The notes under the pieces: generated by a model
The model's database searches: none
What the model was told of the DNA's origin: nothing
What the model saw: only the letters and a program-made list of their open reading frames with translations
Shown here: piece after piece, positions 1 to 10,549 of the stretch
Numbering within the stretch: position 1 is the first letter of the stretch
Layout: each line of letters starts with the position of its first letter
Position numbers and translations under genes: made by a program
Assembly: GCF_000003605.2 (NCBI RefSeq)
Contig: NW_003130606.1
Location: 1-20,953 of the forward strand
DNA from: Saccoglossus kowalevskii
Taxonomy: Eukaryota > Hemichordata > Enteropneusta > Harrimaniidae
DNA: 20,953 nucleotides
Direction of reading: 5' to 3'

Positions 1-310
1 GATGTGTCGGTGGTATGGGACACATTTAAATATGGTTATGATGTGTCCTTGGTATAGGACACCCCCTAATCTGGTTACGATGTCTCCCCGGAATAGGACG
101 CACTAAAATATGGTTCAGATGTCTCCCTCGAATAGGACACACCATAATATGGTTAGGACGTGTCCTTGGTATATGATACACTTTCATATGGTTACGAAGT
201 GTCCTTGGTATAGGACACACTTTAATATGGTTACGATGTGTCCTTGGTATAGGGCACACTTTAATAAAGTTACGACGATTCCGAGGTATAGGACACACCT
301 TATTAATATG
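1..310. repeat. Divergent left-end units
   Basis: These are the most degraded units in the window. Examples are GTGTCGG at 4, CACCCCC near 60, GTCTCCCCGGAATAGG near 82, a TTCAGATG junction near 115, GTCTCCCTCG near 121, TTAGGACG near 151, and CGACGATTCCGAGG near 274. The 39-bp register is still kept, with one +3 bp unit near 302. Terminal units of tandem arrays often escape homogenisation, so the true left boundary is probably not far beyond base 1. That is an inference. Confidence 0.75.
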
Positions 311-1254
311 GTTACGATGTGTCCGTGGTATAGGGCACACTTTAATCTGGTTACGATGTGTCCCTGGTATAGGACACACTTTAATCTGGTTACGATGTGT
401 CCCTGGTATATGGCACACTTTAATCTGGTTACGATGTGTCCGTGGTATAGGACACACTTTAATCTGGTTACGATGTGTCCCTGGTATAGGACACACTTTA
501 ATCTGGGGACGAGGTGTCCCTGGTATAGGATACACTTTAATATAGTTACGATGTGTCCTGGTATAGGATACACTTTAATCTGGTTACGATGTGTCCGTGG
601 TATAGGATACACTTAAATATGGTTACGATGTGTCCCTGGTATAGTACACACTTTAATCTGGTTACGATGTGTCCATGGTATAGGATACACTTTAATCTGG
701 TTACGATGTGTCCCTGGTATAGGACACACTTTAATATGGTTCCGATGTGTCCCTGGTATAGGGCACACTTTAATCTGGTTACGATGTGTCCCTGGTATAG
801 GATACACTTTAATCTGGTTACGATGTGTCCCTGGTATAGTATACACTTTAATCTGGTTACGATGTGTCCCTGGAATAGGATACACTTTAATCTGGGTACG
901 GTGTGTCCTTGGTATAAGATACACTTTAATCTGGTTACGATGTGTCCCTGGTATAGTATACACTTTAATCTGGTTACGATGTGTCCCTGGTATAGTATAC
1001 ACTTTAATATGGTTACGATGTGTCCCTGGTATAGTATACAATTTAATCTGGTTACGATGTGTCCCTCGTATAGTATACACTTTAAACTGGTAACGATGTG
1101 TCCCTGGTACAGTATACACTTTAATCTGGTTACGATGTGTCCCTGGTACAGGATACACTTTAATCTGGTTACGATGTGTCCCTGGTATAGTATACACTTT
1201 AATCTGGTTACGATGAGTCCCTGGTATAGGATACACTTTAATCTGGTTACGATG

Positions 1255-1710
1255 TGTCCGTGGTATGGGACACATTTTAATCTGGTTACGATGTGTCCCT
1301 GGTATAGGATGCACTTTAATCTGGTTAAGATGTGTCCCTGGTATAGTATACACTTTAATCTGGTTACGATGTGTCCCTGGTATAGGATACACTTTAATCT
1401 GGTTACGATGGGTCCCTGGTATAGTATGCCCTTTAATCTGGGGACGGTGTGTCCCTGGTATTGGATACACTTTAATCTAGTTACGATGTGTCCCTGGTAT
1501 AGGATACACTTTAATCTGGTTACGATGTGTCCCTGGTATAGGATACACTTTAATATGGTTACGATGTGTCCCTGGTATTGTATACACTTTAATCTGGTTA
1601 CGATGTGTCCATGGTATAGGATACACTTTAATCTGGTTACGATGTGTCCCTGGTATAGGACACACTTTAATATGGTTCCGATGTGTCCCTGGTATAGGGC
1701 ACACTTTAAT
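1255..1710. repeat. Marked segment, copy 1 of 4
   Basis: A series of diagnostic units occurs in fixed order: GGTATGGGACACATT, GGATGC followed by TTAAGATG, GGGTCCCTGG, CTGGGGACGGTG, GGTATTGGATAC followed by ATCTAGTTACG, and later TTCCGATG followed by GGGCAC. The same order is found at 2392-2805, 4311-4760 and 14901-15350. This copy has the unique variant GTATGCCC near 1424, where the others keep GTATACAC. Confidence 0.8.
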
Positions 1711-2158
1711 CTGGGTACGGTGTGTCCTTGGTATAAGATACACTTTAATCTGGTTACGATGTGTCCCTGGTATAGTATACACTTTAATCTGGTTACGATG
1801 TGTCCCTCGTATAGTATACACTTTAAACTGGTAACGATGTGTCCCTGGTACAGTATACACTTTAATCTGGTTACGATGTGTCCCTGGTATAGGATACACT
1901 TTAATCTGGTTACGATGTGTCCCTGGTATAGTATACACTTTAATCTGGTTACGATGAGTCCCTGGTATAGGATACACTTTAATCTGGTTACGATGTGTTC
2001 CTGGTATGGGACACACTTTATTCTGGTTACGATGTGTCCCTAGTATAGGATGCACTTTAATCTGGTTACGATGTGTCCCTGGTATAGTATACACTTTAAT
2101 CTGGTTACGATGTGTCCCTGGTATAGGTTACACTTTAATCTGGTTACGATGTGTCCCT

Positions 2159-2164
2159 ACGCCT
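2159..2164. repeat. 6-bp insertion in unit (1 of 4; 45-bp unit)
   Basis: The loop region reads CCCTACGCCTGG, six bases longer than normal. Related 45-bp units occur at 4000, 14590 and 15493 with AGGCCT in place of ACGCCT. The insertion probably arose once and was copied, so it is a good lineage marker. Confidence 0.8.
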
Positions 2165-2391
2165 GGTATAGGATACACTTTAATCTGGTTATGATGTGTC
2201 CCTGGTATAGAACACACTTTAATCTGGTTACGATGTGTCCCTGGTATAGGATACACTTTAATCTGGTTACGATGTGTCCCTGGTATAGTATACACATTAA
2301 TATGGTTACGATGTGTCCCTGGTATAGTATACACATTAATCTGGTTACGATGAGTCCCTGGTATAGGATACACTTTAATCTGGTTACGATG

Positions 2392-2805
2392 TGTCCGTGG
2401 TATGGGACACATTTTAATCTGGTTACGATGTGTCCCTGGTATAGGATGCACTTTAATCTGGTTAAGATGTGTCCCTGGTATAGTATACACTTTAATCTGG
2501 TTACGATGTGTCCCTGCTATAGGATACACTTTAATCTGGTTACGATGGGTCCCTGGTATAGTATACACTTTAATCTGGGGACGGTGTGTCCCTGGTATTG
2601 GATACACTTTAATCTAGTTACGATGTGTCCCTGGTGTAGGATACACTTTAATATGGTTACGATGTGTCCCTGGTATAGTATACACTTTAATCTGGTTACG
2701 ATGTGTCCATGGTATAGGATACACTTTAATCTGGTTACGATGTGTCCCTGGTATAGGACACACTTTAATATGGTTCTGATGTGTCCCTGGTATAGGGCAC
2801 ACTTT
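2392..2805. repeat. Marked segment, copy 2 of 4 (one unit shorter)
   Basis: It has the same order of diagnostic units as 1255-1710. The distance from GGTATGGGACACATT to the TTCCGATG-equivalent unit (here TTCTGATG) is about 371 bp, against 410-411 bp in the other three copies. That is one 39-bp unit less. It also carries CCCTGCTATAGG near 2512 and GGTGTAGG near 2633. Confidence 0.75.
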
Positions 2806-3086
2806 AATCTGGTTACGATGTGTCCCTGGTATAGGACACACTTTAATCTGGTTATGATGTGTCCGTGGTATAGGACACACTTTAATCTGGTTACGATGTG
2901 TCCCTGGTATAGGATACACTTTAATATGGTTACGATGTGTCCCTGGTATAGGACACGCTTTAATCTGGTTATGATGTGTCCCTGGTATAGGACACACTTT
3001 AATCTGGTTACGATGTGTCTCTGGTATAGGATACACTTCAATCTGGTTTACGATGTGTCCCTGGTATAGGACACACTTTAATCTGG

Positions 3087-3330
3087 GTTAAGATGTGTCC
3101 CTGGTATAGGATACACTTTAATCTGGTTACGATATGTCCCTGGTATAGGACACACTTTAATATGGTTACGATGTGTCCCTGGTATAGTATACACTTTAAT
3201 CTGGTTACGTTGTGTCCCTGGTATAGGATACACTTTAATCTGGTTACGATGTGTCCCTGGTATAGGACACACTTTTATATGGTTACGATGTGTTCCTGGT
3301 ATAGGATACACTTTAATCTGGTTACGATGA
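3087..3330. repeat. TTAAGATG-CGATATG-CGTTGTG segment, copy 1 of 3
   Basis: The unit order TTAAGATG, CGATATGTCC, GTATAC then TTACGTTGTG, and TTTTATATGG then GTGTTCC is shared with 11409-11650. The order without the TTTTAT variant is shared with 15873-16120. Offsets measured at the TTACGTTG unit are 8322 and 12786 bp. Confidence 0.75.
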
Positions 3331-3999
3331 GTCCCTGGTATAGTATACACTTTAATCTGGTTACGATGTGTCCATGGTATAGGATACACTTTAATCTGGG
3401 TATGGTGTGTCCCTGGTATAGGATACACTTTAATCTGGTTACGATGTGTCCCTGGAATAGGATACACTTTAATCTGGTTACGATGTGTCCCTGGTATAGG
3501 ATACACTTTAATCTGGTTACGATGTGTTCCTGGTATAGGATACACTTTAATCTGGTTACGGTGTGTCCCTGGTATAGGACACACTTTAATCTGGGTACGA
3601 TGTGTCCCTGGTATAGGATACACTTTAATCTGGTTACGATGTGTTCCTGGTATAGTATACACTTTAATCTGGTTTCGATGTGTCCCTGGTATAGGATACA
3701 CATTAATCTGGGTACGGTGTGTCCCTGGTATAGGATACACTTTAATCTGGTTACGATGCGTCCCTGGTATAGGACACACTTTAATCTGGGTACGATGTGT
3801 CCCTGGTATAGGATACACTTTAATCTGGTTACGATGTGTTCCTGGTATAGGATACACTTTAATCTGGTTACGATGTGTCCCTAGTATAGGATACACTTTA
3901 ATATGGTTACGATGTGTCCCTGGTATAGTATACACTTTAATCTGGTTACGATGTGTCCTTGGTATAGGATACACTTTAATCTGGTTACGATGTGTCCGT

Positions 4000-4005
4000 A
4001 GGCCT
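4000..4005. repeat. 6-bp insertion in unit (2 of 4)
   Basis: The unit reads CCGTAGGCCTGGTAAAGG, a 45-bp unit. It is related to those at 2159, 14590 and 15493 and also carries the GGTAAAGG variant. Confidence 0.8.
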
Positions 4006-4310
4006 GGTAAAGGATACACTTTAATCTGGTTATGATGTGTCCCTGCTATAGTATACACTTTAATATGGTTACGATGTGTCCCTGGTATAGAACACACTTT
4101 AATCTGGTTACGATGTGTCCCTGGTATAGAACACACTTTAATCTGTTTACGATGTGTCCCTGGTATAGGATACACTTTAATCTGGTTAAGATGTGTCCCT
4201 GGTATAGTATACACATTAATCTGGTTACGATGTGTCCCTGGTATAGTATACACATTAATATGGTTACGATGAGTCCCTGGTATAGGATACACTTAAATCT
4301 GGTTACGATG

Positions 4311-4760
4311 TGTCCGTGGTATGGGACACATTTTAATCTGGTTACGATGTGTCCCTGGTATAGGATGCACTTTAATCTGGTTAAGATGTGTCCCTGGTAT
4401 AGTATACACTTTAATCTGGTTACGATGTGTCCCTGGTATAGGATACACTTTAATCTGGTTACGATGGGTCCCTGGTATAGTATACACTTTAATCTGGGGA
4501 CGGTGTGTCCCTGGTATTGGATACACTTTAATCTAGTTACGATGTGTCCCTGGTGTAGGATACACTTTAATCTGGTTACGATGTGTCCCTGGTATAGGAT
4601 ACACTTTAATATGGTTACGATGTGTCCCTGGTATAGTATACACTTTAATCTGGTTACGATGTGTCCATGGTATAGGATACACTCTAATCTGGTTACGATG
4701 TGTCCCTGGTATAGGACACACTTTAATATGGTTCCGATGTGTCCCTGGTATAGGGCACAC
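4311..4760. repeat. Marked segment, copy 3 of 4
   Basis: It has the same unit order as 1255-1710 and shares the GGTGTAGG unit (near 4553) with the copy at 2392. It is followed by the GGTACGGTG / TTGGTATAAGATAC pair near 4886, which also occurs near 899 and 1716. Confidence 0.75.
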
Positions 4761-4979
4761 TTTAATCTGGTTACGATGTGTCCCTGGTATAGGATACACT
4801 TTAATCTGGTTACGATGTGTCCCTGGTATAGTATATACTTTAATCTGGTTACGATGTGTCCCTGGAATAGGATACACTTTAATCTGGGTACGGTGTGTCC
4901 TTGGTATAAGATACATTTTAATCTGGTTACGATGTGTCCCTGGTATAGTATACACTTTAATCTGGTTACGATGTGTCCC

Positions 4980-5900
4980 TGGTATAGGACACACTTTAAT
5001 ATGGTTACGATGTGTCCCTGGTATAGGACACACTTTAATATGGTTACGATGTGTCCCTGGTATAGGATACACTTTAATATGGTTACGATGTGTCCCTGGT
5101 ATAGGACACACTTTAATATGGTTACGATGTGTCCCTGGTATAGGGCACACTTTAATCTGGTTACGATGTGTCCCTGGTATAGGACACACTTTATTAATAT
5201 GGTTACGATGTGTCCCTGGTATAGGGCACACTTTAATCTGGTTACGATTTGTCCCTTGTATAGGACACACTTTAATCTGGTTACGATGTGTCCCTGGTAT
5301 ATGGCACACTTTAATCTGGTTACGATGTGTCCGTGGTATAGGACACACTTTAATCTGGTTACGATGTGTCCGTGGTATAGGACACACTTTAATCTGGTTG
5401 CGATGTGTCCCTGGTATAGGATACACTTTAATATAGTTACGATGTGTCCCTGGTATAGGACACACTTTAATATGGTTACGATGTGTCCCTGGTATAGGGC
5501 ACACTTTAATCTGGTTACGATGTGTCCCTGGTATAAGGCACACTTTAATCTGGTTACGATGTGTCCCTGGTATAGGACACACTTTAATCTGGTTACGATG
5601 TGTCCGTGGTATAGGACACACTTTAATCTGGTTACGATGTGTCCCTGGTATAGGATACACTTTAATATGGCTACGATGTGTCCCTGGTATAGGACACACT
5701 TTAATCTGGTTACGATGTGCCCCTGGTATAGGGCACACTTGAATCTGGTTACGATGTGTCCCTGGTATAGGACACACTTTAATCTGGTTACGATGTGTCC
5801 CTGGTATAGGATGCACTTTAATCTGGTTACGATGTGTCCCTGGTATAGCATACACTTCAATCTGGTTACGATGTGTGCATGGTATAGGACACACTTTAAT
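4980..5900. repeat. Higher-order segment, copy at 115-unit offset (left member)
   Basis: It matches 9470-10390 at a constant offset of 4490 bp, which is 115 units plus the +5 bp of net indels in between. Shared markers in order are the TTATTAATATGG unit (5191), GGTATATGGCAC, ATATAGTTACG, GGGCACACTTGAATC (about 5746) and GGATGC (5811). After about 5900 the members differ (GTCGTGTAGG here). Confidence 0.85.
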
Positions 5901-6529
5901 CTGGTTACGATGTGTCCGTCGTGTAGGACACACTTTAATCTGGTTACGATGTGTCCCTGGTATAGGACACACTTTAATCTGGTTACGATGTGTCCCTGGT
6001 ATAGGGCACACATTAATCGGGTTACGATGTGTCCCTGGTATAGGACACACTTTAATCTGGTTATGATGTATCCGTGGTATAGGATACACTTTAATCTGGT
6101 AACGATGTGTCCCTGGTATAGGACACACTTTAATATGGTTACGATGTGTCCCTGGTATAGGACACACTTTAATCTGGTTACGATGTGTCCGTGGTAAAGG
6201 ACACACTTTAATCTGGTTACGATGTGTCCCTGGTATAGGGCACACTTTAATCTGGTTACGATGTGTCCCTGGTATAGGATACACTTTAATATGGTTATGA
6301 TGTGTCCTTGGTATAGGACACACTTTAATCTGGTTACGATGTGTCCCTGGTATAGGGCACACTTTAATCTGGTTACGATGTGTCCCTGGTATAGGACACA
6401 CTTTAATATGGTTACGATGTGTCCCTGGTATAGGGTACACTTTAATCTGGTTATGATGTGTCCCTGGTATAGGACACACTTTAATCTGGTTACGATGTGT
6501 CCCTGGTATAGGGCACACTTTAATCTGGT

Positions 6530-7050
6530 TACGATGTGTCCGTGGTATAGGACACACTTTAATCTGGTTACGATGTGTCCGTGGTATAGGACACATTTTA
6601 ATCTGGTTACGATGTGTCCCTGGTATAGGATACACTTTAATATGGTTACGATGTGTCCCTGGTATAGGACACACTTTAATATGGTTACTATGTGTCCCTG
6701 GCATAGGACACACTTTAATATGGTTACGATGTGTCCCTGGTATAGGGCACACTTTAATCTGGTTACGATGTGTCCGTGGTATAGGACACACTTTAATCTG
6801 GTTACGATGTGTTCCTGGTATAGGGCACACTTTAATCTGGTTACGATGTGTCCCTGGTATAGGACACACTTTAATTTGGTTACGATGTGTCCGTGGTATA
6901 GGACACACTTTAATCTGGTTACGATGTGTCCCTGGTATAGGACACACTTTAATATGGTTACGATGTGTCCCTGGTATAGGACACACTTTTATCTGGTTAC
7001 GATGTGTCCGTGGTATAGGACACACTTTAATCTGGTTACGATGTGTCCCT
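6530..7050. repeat. Higher-order segment, copy at 53-unit offset (left member)
   Basis: It carries the ordered markers TTACTATG followed by GGCATAGG (6688-6707), GTGTTCC, TTTAATTTGG and TTTTATCTGG. The same order appears at 8599-9119, offset 2069 bp, which is 53 units plus a net 2 bp from the indels between. A shorter third copy lies at about 12240-12440. Confidence 0.8.
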
Positions 7051-7701
7051 GGTATAGGGCACACTTTAGTCTGTTTACGATGTTTGCCTGGTATAGGACA
7101 CACTTTAATCTGGTTACGATGTGTCCGTGGTATAGGACACACTTTAATTTGGTTACGACGTGTCCCTGGTATAGGACACACTTTAATATGGTTACGATGT
7201 GTCCCTGGTATAGGACACACTTTAATCTGTTTACGATGTGTCCCTGGTATAGGACACACTTTAATCTGGTTACGATGTGTCCCTGGTATAGGGCACACTT
7301 TAATCTGATTACGATGTGTCCCTTGTATAGGATACACTTTAATCTGGTTACGATGTGTCCTGGTATAGGGCACACTTTAATCTGGTTACGATGTGTCTCT
7401 TGTATAGGATACACTTTAATCTGGATACGATGTTTCCCTGGTAAAGGATACACTTTAATCTGGTTACGATGTGTCCCTGGTATAGGACACACTTTAATGT
7501 GGTTACGATGTGTCCCTGGTATAGGACACACTTTAATCTGGTTACGATGTGTCCCTGGTATAGGATACATTTTAATATGGTTATGATGTGTCCCTGGTAT
7601 AGGACACACTTTAATCTGGGTACGATGTGTCCCTGGTATAGGACACACTTTAATCTGGTTACGATGTGTCCCTGATATAGGACACACTTTAATCTAGTTA
7701 C

Positions 7702-7740
7702 GATGTGTCCCTGGTATAGGACACACTTTAATCTGGTTAC
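7702..7740 (+). repeat. Representative consensus repeat unit
   Basis: This unit matches the majority base at every position as judged by eye, and neighbouring units at about 7741-7818 are identical or nearly so. It contains the inverted repeat at 7704-7725, the block TTTAATCTGG and the single CpG of the unit in TTACGATG, which spans the junction with the next unit. It can serve as the seed for aligning the array. Confidence 0.9.
7704..7725. repeat. Inverted repeat (7-bp stem, 8-nt loop) present in nearly every unit
   Basis: TGTGTCC at 7704-7710 is the exact reverse complement of GGACACA at 7719-7725, separated by the loop CTGGTATA. This is the only clear dyad in the unit, so the array carries several hundred such elements at 39-bp spacing. 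The stem could form a small cruciform or an RNA hairpin, or be a site for a dimeric protein; none of these is shown by sequence alone. In GGATAC and GGGCAC units the DNA match is imperfect, but RNA pairing would survive through G-U pairs. Confidence 0.85.
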
Positions 7741-8598
7741 GATGTGTCCCTGGTATAGGACACACTTTAATCTGGTTACGATGTGTCCCTGGTATAGGAC
7801 ACACTTTAATCTGGTTACGATGTGTCCCTGGTATAGGACACACTTTAATATGGTTACGATGTGTCCGTGGTATAGGACACACTTTAATATGGTTACGATG
7901 TGTCCCTGGTATAGTGCACACTTTAATCTGGTTACGATGTGTCCCTGGTATAGGACACACTTTAATATGGTTACGATGTGTCCCTGGTATAGGACACACT
8001 TTAATATGGTTACGATGTGTCCCTGGTATAGGATACACTTTAATATGGTTACGATGTGTCCCTGGTATAGGACACACTTTAATATGGTTACGATGTGTCC
8101 CTGGTATAGGGCACACTTTAATCTGGTTACGATGTGTCCCTGGTATAGGACACACTTTATTAATATGGTTACGATGTGTCCCTGGCATAGTGCACACTTT
8201 AATCTGGTTACGATGTGTCCCTGGTGTAGGACACACTTTAATCTGGTTACGATGTATCCCTGGTATATGGCACACTTTAATCTGGTTACGATGTGTCCGT
8301 GGTATAGGACACACTTTAATCTGGTTACGATGTGTCCGTGGTATAGGACACACTTTAATCTGGTTACGATGTGACCCTGGTATAGGATACACTTTAAGAT
8401 AGTTACAATGTGTCCCTGGTATAGGACACACTTCAATATGGTTACGATGTGTCCCTGGTATAGGGCACACTTTAATCTGGTTACGATGTGTCCGTGGTAT
8501 AGGACACACTTTAATCTGGTTACGATGTGTCCCTGGTATAGGACACACTTTAATATGGTTACGATGTGTCCCTGGTATAGGACACACTTTAATCTGGT

Positions 8599-9119
8599 TA
8601 CGATGTGTCCGTGGTATAGGACACACTTTAATCTGGTTACGATGTGTCCGTGGTATAGGACACACTTTAATCTGGTTACGATGTGTCCCTGGTATAGGAT
8701 ACACTTTAATATGGTTACGATGTGTCCCTGGTATAGGACACACTTTAATATGGTTACTATGTGTCCCTGGCATAGGACACACTTTAATATGGTTACGATG
8801 TGTCCCTGGTATAGGGCACACTTTAATCTGGTTACGATGTGTCCGTGGTATAGGACACACTTTAATCTGGTTACGATGTGTTCCTGGTATAGGGCACACT
8901 TTAATCTGGTTACGATGTGTCCCTGGTATAGGACACACTTTAATTTGGTTACGATGTGTCCGTGGTATAGGACACACTTTAATCTGGTTACGATGTGTCC
9001 CTGGTATAGGACACACTTTAATATGGTTACGATGTGTCCCTGGTATAGGACACACTTTTATCTGGTTACGATGTGTCCGTGGTATAGGACACACTTTAAT
9101 CTGGTTACGATGTGTCCCT
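8599..9119. repeat. Higher-order segment, copy at 53-unit offset (right member)
   Basis: It matches 6530-7050 with TTACTATG followed by GGCATAGG at 8757-8776 and the same following variants. It ends where the GGGTACGATG unit near 9140 begins the next duplicated segment. Confidence 0.8.
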
Positions 9120-9123
9120 GGTA

Positions 9124-10010
9124 TAGGACACACTTTACTCTGGGTACGATGTGTCCCTGGTATAGGACACACTTTAATCTGGTTACGATGTGTCCCTGAT
9201 ATAGGACACACTTTAATCTAGTTACGATGTGTCCCTTGTATAGGACACACTTTAATCTGGTTCCGATGTGTCCCTGGTATAGGACACACTTTAATCTGGT
9301 TACGATGTGTCCCTGGTATAGGACACACTTTAATCTGGTTACGATGTGTCCCTGGTATAGGACACACTTTAATATGGTTACGATGTGTCCGTGGTATAGG
9401 ACACACTTTAATATGGTTACGATGTGTCCCTGGTATAGGGCACACTTTAATCTGGTTACGATGTGTCCCTGGTATAGGCCACACTTTAATATGGTTACGA
9501 TGTGTCCCTGGTATAGGACACACTTTAATATGGTTACGATGTGTCCCTGGTATAGGATACACTTTAATATGGTTACGATGTGTCCCTGGTATAGGACACA
9601 CTTTAATATGGTTACGATGTGTCCCTGGTATAGGGCACACTTTAATCTAGTTACGATGTGTCCCTGGTATAGGACACACTTTATTAATATGGTTACGATG
9701 TGTCCCTGGTATAGGGCACACTTTAATCTGGTTACGATGTGTCCCTGGTATAGGACACACTTTAATCTGGTTACGATGTGTCCCTGGTATATGGCACACT
9801 TTAATCTGGTTACGATGTGTCCGTGGTATAGGACACACTTTAATCTGGTTACGATGTGTCCCTGGTATAGGACACACTTTAATCTGGTTACGATGTGTCC
9901 CTGGTATAGGATACACTTTAATATAGTTACGATGTGTCCCTGGTATAGGACACACTTTAATATGGTTACGATGTGTCCCTGGTATAGGGCACACTTTAAT
10001 CTGGTTACGA
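9124..10010. repeat. 39-unit (1524-bp) higher-order duplication, right member
   Basis: It is the counterpart of 7605-8490. CCTGATATAGG at 9195 and the +3 bp unit at 9681-9684 are both exactly 1524 bp from their partners. Private changes include CACTTACTCTGG near 9130, CCCTTGTATAGG near 9232 and GGCCAC near 9478. Confidence 0.85.
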
Positions 10011-10390
10011 TGTGTTCCTGGTATAGGGCACACTTTAATCTGGTTACGATGTGTCCCTGGTATAGGACACACTTTAATCTGGTTACAATGTGTCCGTGGT
10101 ATAGGACACACTTTAATCTGGTTACGATGTGTCCCTGGTATAGGATACACTTTAATATGGTTACGATGTGTCCCTGGTATAGGACACACTTTAATCTGGT
10201 TACGATGTGTCCCTGGTATAGGGCACACTTGAATCTGGTTACGATGTGTCCCTGGTATAGGACACACTTTAATCTGGTTACGATGTGTCCCTGGTATAGG
10301 ATGCACTTTAATCTGGTTACGATGTGTCCCTGGTATAGGATACACTTCAATCTGGTTACGATGTGTCCATGGTATAGGACACACTTTAAT
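9470..10390. repeat. Higher-order segment, copy at 115-unit offset (right member)
   Basis: It is the counterpart of 4980-5900 with the same ordered markers at +4490 bp: TTATTAATATGG at 9681, CACTTGAATC near 10225 and GGATGC at 10301. Differences are point changes only. It also overlaps the right member of the 39-unit duplication. Confidence 0.85.
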
Positions 10391-10549
10391 CTGGTTACGA
10401 TGTGTCCCTGGTATAGGCCACACTTTAATATGGTTACGATGTGTCCCTGGTATAGGATACACTTTAATCTGGTTACGATGTGTCCCTGGTATAGGACACA
10501 CTTTAATCTGGTTACGATGTGTCCCTGGTATAGGACACACTTTAATCTG

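Larger units (their letters stand above)
553..4980. repeat. GGATAC/GTATAC-rich subfamily domain
   Basis: Most units here have right arms GGATAC or GTATAC instead of GGACAC. The GTATAC form (as in GGTATAGTATACAC) creates a 6-bp palindrome but breaks the unit's main inverted repeat. The domain opens with a 38-bp unit (one C missing at about 553) and includes +1 bp units at 3046 and 3087 and +6 bp units at 2159 and 4000. Internal copying is visible: the CCCTCGTATAG / AAACTGGTAACG / GGTACAG series at about 1061 recurs at 1802, exactly 19 units later. Confidence 0.8.
7605..8490. repeat. 39-unit (1524-bp) higher-order duplication, left member
   Basis: The markers GGGTACGATG, CCTGATATAGG followed by ATCTAGTTACG (7671), TCCGTGG followed by ATATGG, and TTATTAATATGG (8160) recur 1524 bp downstream. 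That offset is 39 units plus the +3 bp of one long unit. The alignment holds to about 8490, where unit order changes slightly. Confidence 0.85.

Noticed and set aside
4032-6197. 721-codon plus-strand open frame of repeated MCPWYRTHFNLVT-like 13-mers
   Set aside because: It is a by-product of a stop-free frame in a 39-bp repeat. The opposite strand is open over the same region, frequent unit variants are non-synonymous, and the frame ends wherever a GGTAAAGG variant happens to occur.
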